NCBI GenBank assembly: GCA_963422415.1
Contig: OY729430.1
Span: 1,674,001-1,738,000 of the forward strand
Reading direction: 5' to 3'
Source of the DNA: Bin34 sp963422415
GTDB taxonomy: Bacteria > Chloroflexota > Anaerolineae > Caldilineales > Caldilineaceae
Length of the DNA: 64,000 nt
The position numbers were made by a program, and so were the translations under genes. The notes beneath the pieces were generated by a model. The model saw nothing but the letters and a program-made list of their open reading frames with translations. It was not told the origin of the DNA and made no database searches. Below, piece by piece: positions 44,983 through 53,661 of the stretch (positions are counted from its first letter, which is position 1; the number at the start of each line of letters is the position of its first letter).

Positions 44983-47900
44983 ATGCAAGTTCGTTTTCCC
45001 GCCGACTCCCTGCCGGTTCTGCACACCTGCGACGTATTCGTCCTGGGATGCGGCTTCGCGGGCATGGCCGCGGCTCTCCAGCTGGCGGCCCAAGGGCAGG
45101 CGGTCGCCATCGTGGAACCCCGTACCTACCCCGGTCGTGAAATGGCGGCGCCGGGCCGCCCCTTCCTCAGGGCCGCGCAGGCAGATGCGGAATCATTGCC
45201 CGAGCCGCTGCACACGGCTTTCGCGGCGGCCCGGGACGCGGAAAGACAGGGCTACGAGACCCTGCACGAAGACACCTTCAAGAAGACGCTGGAGGATCTG
45301 CTGCGGGCCGCCCGGATCAAGATCTACTATGCATCCGTGCCCGTGGGGTTGGTCCGCGCGGCGGATGACGGGATCGCCGGCGTGATCGTTGGCAACAAGT
45401 CTGGTCGTCAGGTAGTGCGCTGCACGCATGTCCTGGACACCTCGGACACGGCGCTCGTGGCCCGCCTGTTGGGCGAGAGATTCACCAGGCCGCCTGCCGT
45501 TTCCCTCTACAGCCGGTGGCTGGAATTCACGAATGTAGCCTACCTGCCGGATCTGACGGTGTCCGTTTCGGTGCCGGGCCTGGTCTCCCCGAAACTGCAG
45601 GCGTATCCGGGTTTCGGCGGCAAGGGTCACTACTATGTGAAATATGACATGGCGCTGGATCGCCTCGAGGACTCGGCGGTGGACCTGACCCGACGGGATC
45701 AAGAGGCCCGCCTGAAAGGTTTGGAGATAGTCGAGTGTCTGAAGCAACGGCATCCTGCTTTCACGCATGCACTGTGGGCTTCCTCCAGCCACGAAATGAG
45801 GGGCCCGGTCACCACTTCCCTGGCGGACGCCGGCCCGGCCGTGGAATTGCCCTCCGTATCGCTGCGCACCCTGTCCGGAAATCCGCGGATTTTCGACGGA
45901 TCCAGTTTTGCCGTACAGGCTCCGCGCGTATACATGGCCAATCCGGCCGCCCGCGTACCAGAGCACGTCAGCCGGGCCTGGACGGATCCTGTGGCCGCCT
46001 GTTTTCTGGGAGCTGCCGTGGCCGCGCTGGTGCAGCCGGTCCAAGCCCGGATCCCGTTGGCGCCGGTAATCTTTCCGGCAACCGAGGATGCCATCCGGTT
46101 CAAGACGCAAAGACAGCCTCAGCGTGGCGTGGAGTACGAATGGATCGACACGCCGGCTATGCCGATAGCCACGCCGGAGCCGTGGGACATCACCATTGTG
46201 GGCGGCGGCACCGCGGGGGGCATTGCCGGCATTGCCGCCGGACGTCTGGGCATGAACACGCTGCTGGTGGACATGAACCCCGGTCTGGGCGGAACTGGAA
46301 CCTATGGCGGCATCCATGCCTATTGGTTTGGGTGGCGGGACGGGTATGCAGGCCAAGTGACTGACATGGTGAACGAATTGCATGTCCGTACCCGGCATCC
46401 CGTGCAGAAGGGCGCAATTCCCCAGTGGAATATCGAGTGCAAGATTCATGCCCTGCTGCAGGCTGCCCAAGAGGCGCGTGTGAATCTGCTGCTGAACGCC
46501 CTGTTCATTGGCTCACTGGTGGAGGACACCACGGTGCGGGGGGTGGTAGTGGCCACTAGGTACGGTCCTGTCGCGGCACTCGGCCAAGTGACGATCGATG
46601 CGACAGGCGATGGCGATATCGCGGCCTTTGCGGGCGCTCCCTATGTCTTGGGTTCGGAACGGGATCATTCCATGATGTACGGCTATATGGCGCAGGTCAT
46701 CCGGCCGGGCAAGCCGCGCAACGTCAAGACCCGCTCCGTGGACATCACCAACATCGAGGACTACACCCGTGGCATCATGGCCGAACGGCGCAGCGGGCAG
46801 GAGGGAGATGTGGATCACGGAATCTACCTCGCCCCCCGGGAAAGCCGGCATGTCAAGGCGGATCTGACCCTGACCCTTACGGATCAGTTGGTGCGCCGGG
46901 CCTTTGAAGACGTCGTGCTGCTTTCGTTCAGCAACAACGACATCAAGGGACAGAGCACCTCTGACTGGGTGCTCATGGGTCTGCAGTCGCCGCATTTGGA
47001 CATTGAGATCCCCTACCGGGCTCTGCTGCCCCTGAATCTGGAAGGCATCATCGTGTCCGGGAAAGCCTTTTCGGCTACCCATGACGCCTTGGCGGCCCCC
47101 CGTATGCAGCCGGATATGGAGAATCTGGGAGGTATCGCGGCCTTGGCGGCCGCGATGTGCATTGCCAAGGGCGTCACGCCGCGAAAACTGCCCGTCCGTG
47201 AGCTGCAGGAAAGGCTGGTGACCATGGGGACCTTGCCGGCCCGCATTCTGGAGCGGCAACTGCGACCTTTGCGGTTCTCGGCGTCGGAGTGGGACACCAA
47301 GCTAGCCCGGGTGAACGCGGAGACGCCCTTGCATCGCTACTCCCACATGCCCAACAACGTGCGGTATGACGGACGGGTGGATTTGGCGGATCTAATGTGC
47401 ACGGGACCGGAAGTCCTGCCCTATCTGGAACGACGATATGCCCAATCCACAGGGCGCATGGCCCTGCTGTTGGCCCAGGTCCTCGCGGTGCTGGGTTCCA
47501 GGGTGGGAGTATCCCGACTGGTGGAGGCCTGTCTGGCCGATCTACAAGGTGACAGATTGCCCATACAGGATGACACCATCCTGTACAAGGGCCTGCCCCC
47601 GGACCAGAACGCGGCTTCGGACGTAGCCTTCCTGATCTACAGCCTGGGGCTGGCGCGGGATGCGCAAGCCCTGCCGGTCTGGGCACGAGTGATCGATTTG
47701 CTGGCTCACGAGTCGCCCGCCGACATCATGGACAAGGACCGATCCACGTATTATTACGTGACGGCGATCTGCTATGGCATTGAAAGGCTGGGTGATCCCC
47801 GCAGCGTGGAGATGCTGCAGCGGCTGCACCGGCATGAGGCCTTCCAGCGCCGGCAATCCTTGGTTCCGGATGCGCTGGCAGAGAACTATGTGGACGAACG

Positions 47901-48219
47901 ACTGGCCTATCTGGAGCTGCTGATTGCCCGTTGCCTGGCGCGCTGCGGCAGTCCGGAAGGATATCTGTCGCTTATCGACTATCTGCAGGACGCCCGGGCT
48001 CTGCACGCGGAACATGCACACACGGAGCTGATCAACATCACCGGGGAGGACTTCGGCAAGAATCAGGCGCAGTGGGCGGATTGGCTGGAAGGACACGGGG
48101 AAAACCTGTCCCGTGTAGCCTTTGCCGAAGTCTCGGATCCCGTCAAGGCCTGGTCGGCGGAGATCCTGATCGACCCCATCCATGAAGAGGCCATGCAGAG
48201 TTGGACCGCGACCGACTGA
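44983..48219 (+). CDS. Giant FAD-dependent oxidoreductase with two FAD modules and helical C-terminus
   Basis: A 1078-residue protein. Residues 16-45 form a first dinucleotide fold (DVFVLGCGFAGMAAALQLA); a second, fuller one begins at about residue 402 (DITIVGGGTAGGIAGIAAG) and continues with the FAD_oxidored-like segment GGTGTYGGIHAYWFGWRDG. ATIDATGDGDIAAFAG-like residues mark the FAD ribityl contact of the second module. Residues 840-1070 are helical, with HEAT/PBS-lyase-like repeats. ATG 44983 follows GGGAG by nine bases; the longer upstream frame overlaps the permease. Last in the sugar ABC operon, it may oxidise the imported sugar or an associated compound. No substrate is known, and the first FAD site may be degenerate. 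Confidence 0.85.
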   Translation: MQVRFPADSLPVLHTCDVFVLGCGFAGMAAALQLAAQGQAVAIVEPRTYPGREMAAPGRPFLRAAQADAESLPEPLHTAFAAARDAERQGYETLHEDTFKKTLEDLLRAARIKIYYASVPVGLVRAADDGIAGVIVGNKSGRQVVRCTHVLDTSDTALVARLLGERFTRPPAVSLYSRWLEFTNVAYLPDLTVSVSVPGLVSPKLQAYPGFGGKGHYYVKYDMALDRLEDSAVDLTRRDQEARLKGLEIVECLKQRHPAFTHALWASSSHEMRGPVTTSLADAGPAVELPSVSLRTLSGNPRIFDGSSFAVQAPRVYMANPAARVPEHVSRAWTDPVAACFLGAAVAALVQPVQARIPLAPVIFPATEDAIRFKTQRQPQRGVEYEWIDTPAMPIATPEPWDITIVGGGTAGGIAGIAAGRLGMNTLLVDMNPGLGGTGTYGGIHAYWFGWRDGYAGQVTDMVNELHVRTRHPVQKGAIPQWNIECKIHALLQAAQEARVNLLLNALFIGSLVEDTTVRGVVVATRYGPVAALGQVTIDATGDGDIAAFAGAPYVLGSERDHSMMYGYMAQVIRPGKPRNVKTRSVDITNIEDYTRGIMAERRSGQEGDVDHGIYLAPRESRHVKADLTLTLTDQLVRRAFEDVVLLSFSNNDIKGQSTSDWVLMGLQSPHLDIEIPYRALLPLNLEGIIVSGKAFSATHDALAAPRMQPDMENLGGIAALAAAMCIAKGVTPRKLPVRELQERLVTMGTLPARILERQLRPLRFSASEWDTKLARVNAETPLHRYSHMPNNVRYDGRVDLADLMCTGPEVLPYLERRYAQSTGRMALLLAQVLAVLGSRVGVSRLVEACLADLQGDRLPIQDDTILYKGLPPDQNAASDVAFLIYSLGLARDAQALPVWARVIDLLAHESPADIMDKDRSTYYYVTAICYGIERLGDPRSVEMLQRLHRHEAFQRRQSLVPDALAENYVDERLAYLELLIARCLARCGSPEGYLSLIDYLQDARALHAEHAHTELINITGEDFGKNQAQWADWLEGHGENLSRVAFAEVSDPVKAWSAEILIDPIHEEAMQSWTATD

Positions 48220-48373
48220 ACCAGGCCTGCAAGGTCGGCGTACCGGAAAACGGGGATGGCGCGGGCAAGACGCAAAATCCGTTGAGGCTTGGACACGGAC
48301 TTTCGAGAAGAGGAAAATGACATCGTGATTTTCGGGCGCGCGCCGCGCGAGGGTGCAAACTCTTTCGTGTGTT

Positions 48374-48403
48374 TTGGGGAGCGAACGCGAAACCCTGTAC
48401 AAT
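48374..48403 (+). promoter_or_regulatory. Candidate promoter for the rplU-rpmA-rpmE run
   Basis: TTGGGG (48374-48379) and TACAAT (48398-48403) lie 18 bp apart, about 50 bases upstream of rplU. The -10 is good and the -35 poor. The roughly 60-base leader could host L21/L27 feedback control, but no binding-site mimic was identified. Confidence 0.4.
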
Positions 48404-48455
48404 GGCTGCTTTGCACAGTGCGATCCGCTTTTGTTGGCGATGGGAATATTTTGCA

Positions 48456-48785
48456 ATGTATGCAGTAGTGCGCACCGGTGGCAAACAGTACCGAGTGATC
48501 GAGGGTCAGACCTTGTTGGTGGAATGGTTGCCGGGTCAGCCGGGAGATAGCGTCGAACTGACCGATGTACTGATGCTGGGCGAAGGCGGCGACGTGACAA
48601 TAGGGCAACCCTTGGTGGGTGGCGCTAGAGTGGAGGCCCAAATCACCGGACAACACAAGAGCCGCAAGGTGGAAGTGTTTCGTTACAAGGCCAAGAAACG
48701 GGTGCGAGTGCGCCGCGGTCATCGACAGCGGCAGACCCGTCTGCAAATTCAGAGCATCAAGGGCCTTGGAGCCCAATCGCAGTAG
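48456..48785 (+). CDS. rplU: 50S ribosomal protein L21
   Basis: A 109-residue protein with the L21 pattern: MYAVVRTGGKQYRVIEGQ at the start, the RVEAQITGQHKSRKVEVFRYKAKKRVRVRRGHRQRQTRLQI core, and a short C-terminal IKGL. It binds 23S rRNA with L20. The ATG at 48456 fits the universal N-terminus; the longer in-frame reading is spurious. rpmA begins 13 bases downstream. Confidence 0.96.
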   Translation: MYAVVRTGGKQYRVIEGQTLLVEWLPGQPGDSVELTDVLMLGEGGDVTIGQPLVGGARVEAQITGQHKSRKVEVFRYKAKKRVRVRRGHRQRQTRLQIQSIKGLGAQSQ

Positions 48786-48798
48786 AGGAGAGTGCCTT

Positions 48799-49068
48799 GT
48801 GGCGCACAAGAAAGGGGGCGGCTCCAGCCGCAACAACCGCGACTCCAATGCCCAGCGCTTGGGTGTCAAGTGCTATGGCGGCGAAACGGTACGGGCCGGA
48901 TCCATTCTGGTACGGCAGCGCGGGACCCGCATCCACCCGGGGGACAACGTGGGCAGGGGCAAGGACGACACCTTGTTTGCCACCCAGGATGGCGTGGTGA
49001 TCTACGGATGGGCTCGGAAGAACAGAAAGAAGGTCAGCGTCCAGATCGTGGCAGGAATGCAACCATGA
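48799..49068 (+). CDS. rpmA: 50S ribosomal protein L27
   Basis: An 89-residue protein beginning VAHKKGGGSSRNNRDSNAQRLGVK, the mature L27 N-terminus that reaches the peptidyl-transferase centre. There is no firmicute-type cleavable N-terminal extension. The GTG start at 48799 follows AGAGGAG by eight bases. Its stop overlaps the rpmE ATG (ATGA), so L27 and L31 are co-translated. Confidence 0.96.
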   Translation: MAHKKGGGSSRNNRDSNAQRLGVKCYGGETVRAGSILVRQRGTRIHPGDNVGRGKDDTLFATQDGVVIYGWARKNRKKVSVQIVAGMQP

Positions 49069-49427
49069 AGGCAGAAATCCATCCTCCCTATGTTCAAAAC
49101 GTCCCAGTCCGCTGCTCTTGCGGCAATTCTTGGCTGACTGGAAGCACCAAGGCCGAAATTCGGACCGACATCTGCAGCAAGTGCCATCCCTTCTACACCG
49201 GCGAACAGCGGATCATTGACACCGCGGGGCAGGTGGAGCGTTTCATGAAGCGCTTGGAACAGAAGCAGAACATGGAAACGATGACGCGCCAGACACAATC
49301 CGTGCGCGAGGCCGAAGAGTCCGTGATACGCAGGGCGCGAGCCCGTGGCGACAACGTGGAGGAGGCGTTGGCCGCGGCACGCCAGAAACAGGAGATGGCG
49401 GAACCGGAAGCAGAGGTTTCCGCATAG
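49065..49427 (+). CDS. rpmE: 50S ribosomal protein L31 with long C-terminal extension
   Basis: A 120-residue protein. Residues 1-70 are L31: MKAEIHPPYVQNVPVRCSCG with a Zn-ribbon of CSCG and CSKCHPFYTGEQ, then the DTAGQVERFMKR end block. The next 50 residues are a highly charged, Glu/Arg/Gln-rich helix ending EPEAEVSA, absent from ordinary 65-75 residue L31 proteins. L31 bridges the subunits near the central protuberance. The Cys-containing (C+) form is sensitive to zinc supply. The gene precedes tdk, an order seen in several bacterial lineages. Confidence 0.94.
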   Translation: MKAEIHPPYVQNVPVRCSCGNSWLTGSTKAEIRTDICSKCHPFYTGEQRIIDTAGQVERFMKRLEQKQNMETMTRQTQSVREAEESVIRRARARGDNVEEALAAARQKQEMAEPEAEVSA

Positions 49428-49535
49428 GACCAGCTGGACAAGGCAAGTCACGCGGAAGGGATACGCGGGATGGGTCCCTCGCCCCCTGGAGCGGTCTCGG
49501 CGTCAAGATCCGTTCTCCTTGGATGAGAGACAGTC

Positions 49536-50171
49536 GTGGCGGTGCATCACGGGGCCTTGGAGGTGATCACGGGCTGCATGTTCAGCGGCAAGACCGAGGA
49601 ACTGTTGCGACGCCAGCGATGGGCGGAGATTGCCGGACTTGCCACGCAACTCTTTAAACCGAGTCTGGATTCCCGACACGGCAAGGACACGGTAGGAACA
49701 CATTCGGGGCAGGCGGTGGCCAGCGCCTTGTCGGTCGATCATCCCCGGGCCCTGCTGGCCCAGGTCACGGATGGAATTCAGGGGGTGTTTATCGACGAAG
49801 TCCAGTTTTTCAGCGCGGAAATCGTGGACGTGTGTGCCTACCTGGCACATTGGGGGAAGCGAGTTGTGGTCTGCGGCTTGAATCAGGATTTCCGTGGCGA
49901 ACCCTTTGACAACATGGCCCAGCTCCTGGCCCGGGCGGATACCGTGGTCCAGCTGCAAGGCATCTGTAATCGATGTGGTGCCCCTTCCACCCGTTCTCAG
50001 AGACTGATTGACGGTCAACCGGCCCATGTGAATGACCCCACGGTGCTGGTGGGCGGTTCAGAGTCCTATGAGGCGCGTTGCCGCGATTGCCATGAGGTCG
50101 GAGGCCAGCGCTCTGCCCCTCCCCTGTATGACCAGGCAACCTCCAGCGTGCAGGCCTTGGGGCCGGCTTGA
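49536..50171 (+). CDS. tdk: Thymidine kinase (type II)
   Basis: A 211-residue salvage kinase converting thymidine to dTMP. The P-loop is GCMFSGKTEELLRR near the N-terminus. VFIDEVQFF is the Walker-B-like site containing the catalytic Glu, and NQDFRGEPF is the lasso region. A structural zinc site uses CNRCG and CRDCH. The start is GTG 49536 with GAGAGA upstream. It sits about 110 bases after rpmE. Confidence 0.94.
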   Translation: MAVHHGALEVITGCMFSGKTEELLRRQRWAEIAGLATQLFKPSLDSRHGKDTVGTHSGQAVASALSVDHPRALLAQVTDGIQGVFIDEVQFFSAEIVDVCAYLAHWGKRVVVCGLNQDFRGEPFDNMAQLLARADTVVQLQGICNRCGAPSTRSQRLIDGQPAHVNDPTVLVGGSESYEARCRDCHEVGGQRSAPPLYDQATSSVQALGPA

Positions 50172-50206
50172 CGCGGCACAAGATAACCTCTTTTAGGCGC
50201 CAAGGG

Positions 50207-50806
50207 TCAATGGAGAGGCAGGAGGTTCCCGCTTGGATGATTCTGGTTCCGCCTTGTCAAGGCTCCGTCCAATGATCCTTGATAGGCATATGTCTGGACG
50301 CCACATCGCAAGATGACATGCAGACGCCGCGGTGTTTCGCCCCGGTGCATGACCTCGGACCGCATCCCCCCCGGCCCGGATGGTTCTTGCATCTCGACAT
50401 GTTCCAACGAGATGCAGGCGAGACGCACCTGCAACCGCTCCGCCAAATCTAACATGGCATCGGCGATCAGGGGATGGTCGGCGTCGAATGCCGGAGGCGG
50501 CAGCAGTTCCACGCAAATGGGAGGACCCTGAGTCGAGGCATGAAAGGTGAAGACATCGGAGGCCCGCCGAATGCACAGTACATAGCCCTTCGTGACTGCA
50601 GAGGCATATACGGCTCCCGGCTGTGGAAGCCCCAGACTGGCATCGGGCCAAGTGCAAGACTCTATGGAGTGCAGCTTCAGTTCCGCCAGATTGACGGACA
50701 AGGCTTGGCACAGCATGACGCAGGCAGCCATCACCGACCGGCCTGCTTGCAACAGCGGGTCCTCCTCTGCCCAAGCAGGATCTTCGATATTGCGTCGGTC
50801 GGCCAT
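50207..50806 (-). CDS. Hypothetical protein divergent from the RFAPS-like operon
   Basis: A 199-residue soluble protein with no recognised family. It begins MADRRNIEDPAWAEEDP and has Cys/Met-rich helical stretches (AACVMLCQAL). A mid-section SAVTKGYVLCIRRASDVFTFHAS looks like a beta-hairpin followed by a proline-rich strand. ATG 50806 follows GAGAG; a TTG at 50869 in frame is an alternative. It converges with tdk, ending 35 bases from it, and diverges 160 bases from the beta-RFAP-synthase-like gene. That arrangement is common for linked or co-regulated genes, but no function can be assigned. Confidence 0.6.
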   Translation of the reverse strand: MADRRNIEDPAWAEEDPLLQAGRSVMAACVMLCQALSVNLAELKLHSIESCTWPDASLGLPQPGAVYASAVTKGYVLCIRRASDVFTFHASTQGPPICVELLPPPAFDADHPLIADAMLDLAERLQVRLACISLEHVEMQEPSGPGGMRSEVMHRGETPRRLHVILRCGVQTYAYQGSLDGALTRRNQNHPSGNLLPLH

Positions 50807-50891
50807 GGTCTCTCGCAAGGTGAAGGTTTCAACTGTCCGCGCCAATGCACGGACATTAGGTTGGGGCAAGGCTTGAGCATTCTACAGAGGC

Positions 50892-50920
50892 TGGTGATTG
50901 TCCCTAAGCCCAAGTATAAT
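50892..50920 (+). promoter_or_regulatory. Candidate promoter of the RFAPS-TrpF-dehydrogenase operon
   Basis: A consensus TATAAT (50915-50920) lies 47 bases before the first ATG. The best -35 at 17 bp spacing is TGGTGA (50892-50897), a poor match. The region is shared with the divergent hypothetical gene. Confidence 0.45.
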
Positions 50921-50966
50921 GACGTGTCTTCACGTCTGGGGCCCGCAATCTCCAATTCCCTGCTGC

Positions 50967-51950
50967 ATGTCTGAGATAGTGTGTCGCCTGCCGGCTCGAT
51001 TGCACTTTGGCCTGTTGGACATGAACGGCTCCCTAGGTCGGGTGGATGGTGGCGTTGGCTTGGCCATTCGGGAGCCGGCCACTCTGCTGACGGCAGACCC
51101 TGCAGCTGCCGTCTTTGTCCAAGGAGTGCAGGATCCACTACTCCGGCAACGGTTGGAAACCGGTTTGCGTACCGTATGCGAACACTTGAAGCTCCGGGGC
51201 GTTGCCCTGACTGTGCGCCAAGGGCCTCCTGCGCACAGTGGGTTTGGCAGCGCCACGCAGATCTTGGTGGGGGCCGCCAAGACAGTTTCCCTGTTGGCTC
51301 GAAATCCGCAGTCGGCATCGGGGTTGGCCCGGATGATGGGCCGCGGAGGTACATCCGGAATTGGCACGGCTGTCATTGATGGCGGGGGATTCATCTTGGA
51401 TGGGGGGCACGCCTTTCGCACCGGGCCCGGATCCAAACAAGACTATACACCCTCGCGAGCGGCCGAGGACCCCTTGCCCCCTCCTGTGCTGGTGCAGGTT
51501 CCTTTTCCGTCGGAGTGGCAAATCCTGATCTGTGTTCCGCGCGGCTTGGATATCGATGGCAAGCGCGAGCTGGAGATTTTTGCTCGGGAGTGTCCGGTGC
51601 CGGATGGCGAAGTGGATCGCATGTGCCGTATCCTGCTCATGCAAATGCTGCCCGCCATTGCCGAACAAGACCTGATGCACTTTTGCGCTAGTTTGGAGGC
51701 CTGCCAGCAATTGGGATTCAAACAGGTGGAAATCCGCACCCAAACGGCTGTCGTGCGTTCCGCCATGACGCACATGAAGGACATGGGGGGTCAAGGAGTG
51801 GGTATGAGCAGCTGGGGACCGGCCATTTTTGCGTTTGGCAGGAACTTGAGGGATCTGAAGGCCAACATGCATGCATGGCTCGGGGACCATGGTGGCGGCG
51901 ACGTGTTTATCACGCAAGCCGACAATGTAGGTCACAGGATGCTGCTGTGA
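50967..51950 (+). CDS. Beta-ribofuranosylaminobenzene 5'-phosphate synthase-like GHMP-family protein
   Basis: A 327-residue protein of the GHMP superfamily, closest by eye to beta-RFAP synthase: RLPARLHFGLLDMNGSLGRVDGG-like start, the PPAHSGFGSATQILVGAAK glycine-rich loop, and the diagnostic GRGGTSGIGTAVIDGGGFILDGGH block. The known enzyme decarboxylatively joins 4-aminobenzoate or 4-hydroxybenzoate with PRPP in methanopterin synthesis in archaea and some methylotrophs. Whether this bacterium makes methanopterin or uses the family for another C-riboside is unknown. Its stop overlaps the TrpF-like start (GTGA). Confidence 0.82.
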   Translation: MSEIVCRLPARLHFGLLDMNGSLGRVDGGVGLAIREPATLLTADPAAAVFVQGVQDPLLRQRLETGLRTVCEHLKLRGVALTVRQGPPAHSGFGSATQILVGAAKTVSLLARNPQSASGLARMMGRGGTSGIGTAVIDGGGFILDGGHAFRTGPGSKQDYTPSRAAEDPLPPPVLVQVPFPSEWQILICVPRGLDIDGKRELEIFARECPVPDGEVDRMCRILLMQMLPAIAEQDLMHFCASLEACQQLGFKQVEIRTQTAVVRSAMTHMKDMGGQGVGMSSWGPAIFAFGRNLRDLKANMHAWLGDHGGGDVFITQADNVGHRMLL

Positions 51951-52636
51951 CCGTTGCACTTCCACGGGAACTCAAGATCTGTGGCACGACCCGTCCCCAA
52001 GATGCACGGTTGCTGAACGGGACCGAAGTGGACTACTGCGGGATCGTGGTGAATGCAGCATTTTCCCCCCGTTCGGTTTCCTTGGCCAGAGCGCAGGAGA
52101 TCGCGGAGGCCACTTCCTGCAAGACAGTCGTCTTGCTTTGCAATCCCAGCCTTGCCCTGTGCCGACAAGTGGTGGCGGCTTTGCAACCTTGCGCTCTGCA
52201 ACTGCAGTGCACCGAGAGCCCGAACCTGCTCGCCGAAATGCGCCGGCAGCTGTCCGTGGAGATCTGGAAGACCATCCATTTGCCCTGGTTGGATTCCCAG
52301 GCCTCGCCACAGGTCTACCTGGAGGCCGGAGCCGACCGACTTCTGTTTGACGCCCAAGTCATGCGCGACGGTCGAATTCGGTATGGCGGCACGGGGGTGA
52401 CCGCGGACTGGGGTCTGGTTAAGGAGCAGATGGCGGCCCTGCCCGATGTGCCCTGCTTTCTGGCCGGTGGCATTCGGTCTCGCAATCTGCGCAAGGCCGT
52501 GGAGGCAACAGCCCCCTTCGGAGTGGATCTGTGCAGTGGTGTCGAGAGCCAGGTAGGGTGTCGCGATCCCCTCTTGCTTGCAAATCTGTTGGCTGAATGG
52601 CGCACTCTGCACGGATGCGCAGGAGGAATTGCATGA
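51947..52636 (+). CDS. Phosphoribosylanthranilate isomerase-like protein (TrpF family)
   Basis: A 229-residue (beta/alpha)8-barrel protein. The catalytic Cys is in LKICGTT near the N-terminus and the general-acid Asp is in DRLLFDAQ. RYGGTGVTADWGLV is the phosphate loop, and FLAGGIRSRN and FGVDLCSGVES complete the TrpF pattern. All hallmark residues are kept, so isomerase activity on an N-(5-phosphoribosyl)-aromatic amine is plausible. However, no other trp genes are nearby, and it is co-translated with a beta-RFAP-synthase-like gene that also handles a phosphoribosyl-aromatic compound. It may be the true trpF placed apart, or a paralog in the local pathway. GTG 51947 overlaps the previous stop; the next ATG overlaps its stop. 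Confidence 0.82.
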   Translation: MTVALPRELKICGTTRPQDARLLNGTEVDYCGIVVNAAFSPRSVSLARAQEIAEATSCKTVVLLCNPSLALCRQVVAALQPCALQLQCTESPNLLAEMRRQLSVEIWKTIHLPWLDSQASPQVYLEAGADRLLFDAQVMRDGRIRYGGTGVTADWGLVKEQMAALPDVPCFLAGGIRSRNLRKAVEATAPFGVDLCSGVESQVGCRDPLLLANLLAEWRTLHGCAGGIA

Positions 52637-53661
52637 AGGCGGCGGTAGTCCATGGCTTGAACGACATTCGCATAGAGGAGTTGCCCTGTCCGCATCCGGG
52701 GCCGGACGAAATCCTGGTCCAAGTCGGAGCGGCCGGCGTGTGTAGCACGGATGTCAAGCAGCTGGCGGGTCTCAGTCCTCCCCGACACGTGCCTGCTGTC
52801 TTGGGACACGAATTGGCGGGCACGATTGTAACCACGGGTCATGACGTAGACACTTGGCAAGTGGGGCAACGGGTGGTTGTATACCCCATTGCGGCCTGCG
52901 GCCAATGCTACTTTTGTCAGCGGAGCAAGCACAGCCTGTGCGAGAAGGAGTTTGGACTGGGACACGGCGTGAATGGGGCCTTTGCCGAGTACTGTCGCGT
53001 GCCCGCCGAAATCCTGGCTCTGGGCGGAGTGGTGGACATTGGCTCCCTGCCTTTTGAAACCGCCGTGCTGATAGAGCCGCTTTCCTGCGTGATTTCCGCC
53101 CGTCGGCAATGTCGCACGCAACCTGGCGATACCGTGGTGATCGTGGGTTGCGGCCCAATGGGGCAGCTCAACATATATGCCAGCAAGCGGGTCGGGGCGC
53201 GCGTGATAGCGGTGGACTTCAAGGCGGACCGACTGGCTAGATCGGTGCACATGGGGGCGGATATCTGTCTCAATCCCAATGATGGAGATGTGCAAGAGGC
53301 CATTCTGGCCCATACGGGGCAGCGGGGGGGGGACGTGGTTATCGTGGCGGTAGGCTTTGTCCCTGCGGTGGTGGCCTCTCTGCCTTATGTGCGGAAGGGG
53401 GGTGTGATCAATGTCTTTGGCGGAACGCCGCAGGGCGACATGCTGGAAATCGATCCGCGCTGGCTACACTATGGCGAGATCTATCTGACGGGCACTTTCG
53501 GTTCCACTATCGGAGATTTTCATCTTGCACACGCCTGGGTGCAGGAAGATGCCGACACGATCAGCCGTATCGTTTCTCACACCTGCTCGCTCCCCGACAT
53601 TGTGGAGGCCGTGCACTGGGTACAGGAAGGTCGAGGTACCAAGACAGTCGTAACCATGTGA
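52633..53661 (+). CDS. Zinc-dependent medium-chain alcohol dehydrogenase
   Basis: A 342-residue MDR enzyme resembling sorbitol, threonine or galactitol-phosphate dehydrogenases. Catalytic-zinc residues are in GVCSTDVKQL and GHELAG. The structural zinc lobe has the four cysteines of CGQCYFCQRSKHSLC. The coenzyme fold VVIVGCGPMGQLN is followed by AVDFKADR, an acidic residue favouring NAD. Third gene in the operon, its ATG overlaps the TrpF-like stop. It may oxidise a hydroxyl in the product of its neighbours, but this is inferred only from linkage. Confidence 0.9.
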   Translation: MKAAVVHGLNDIRIEELPCPHPGPDEILVQVGAAGVCSTDVKQLAGLSPPRHVPAVLGHELAGTIVTTGHDVDTWQVGQRVVVYPIAACGQCYFCQRSKHSLCEKEFGLGHGVNGAFAEYCRVPAEILALGGVVDIGSLPFETAVLIEPLSCVISARRQCRTQPGDTVVIVGCGPMGQLNIYASKRVGARVIAVDFKADRLARSVHMGADICLNPNDGDVQEAILAHTGQRGGDVVIVAVGFVPAVVASLPYVRKGGVINVFGGTPQGDMLEIDPRWLHYGEIYLTGTFGSTIGDFHLAHAWVQEDADTISRIVSHTCSLPDIVEAVHWVQEGRGTKTVVTM

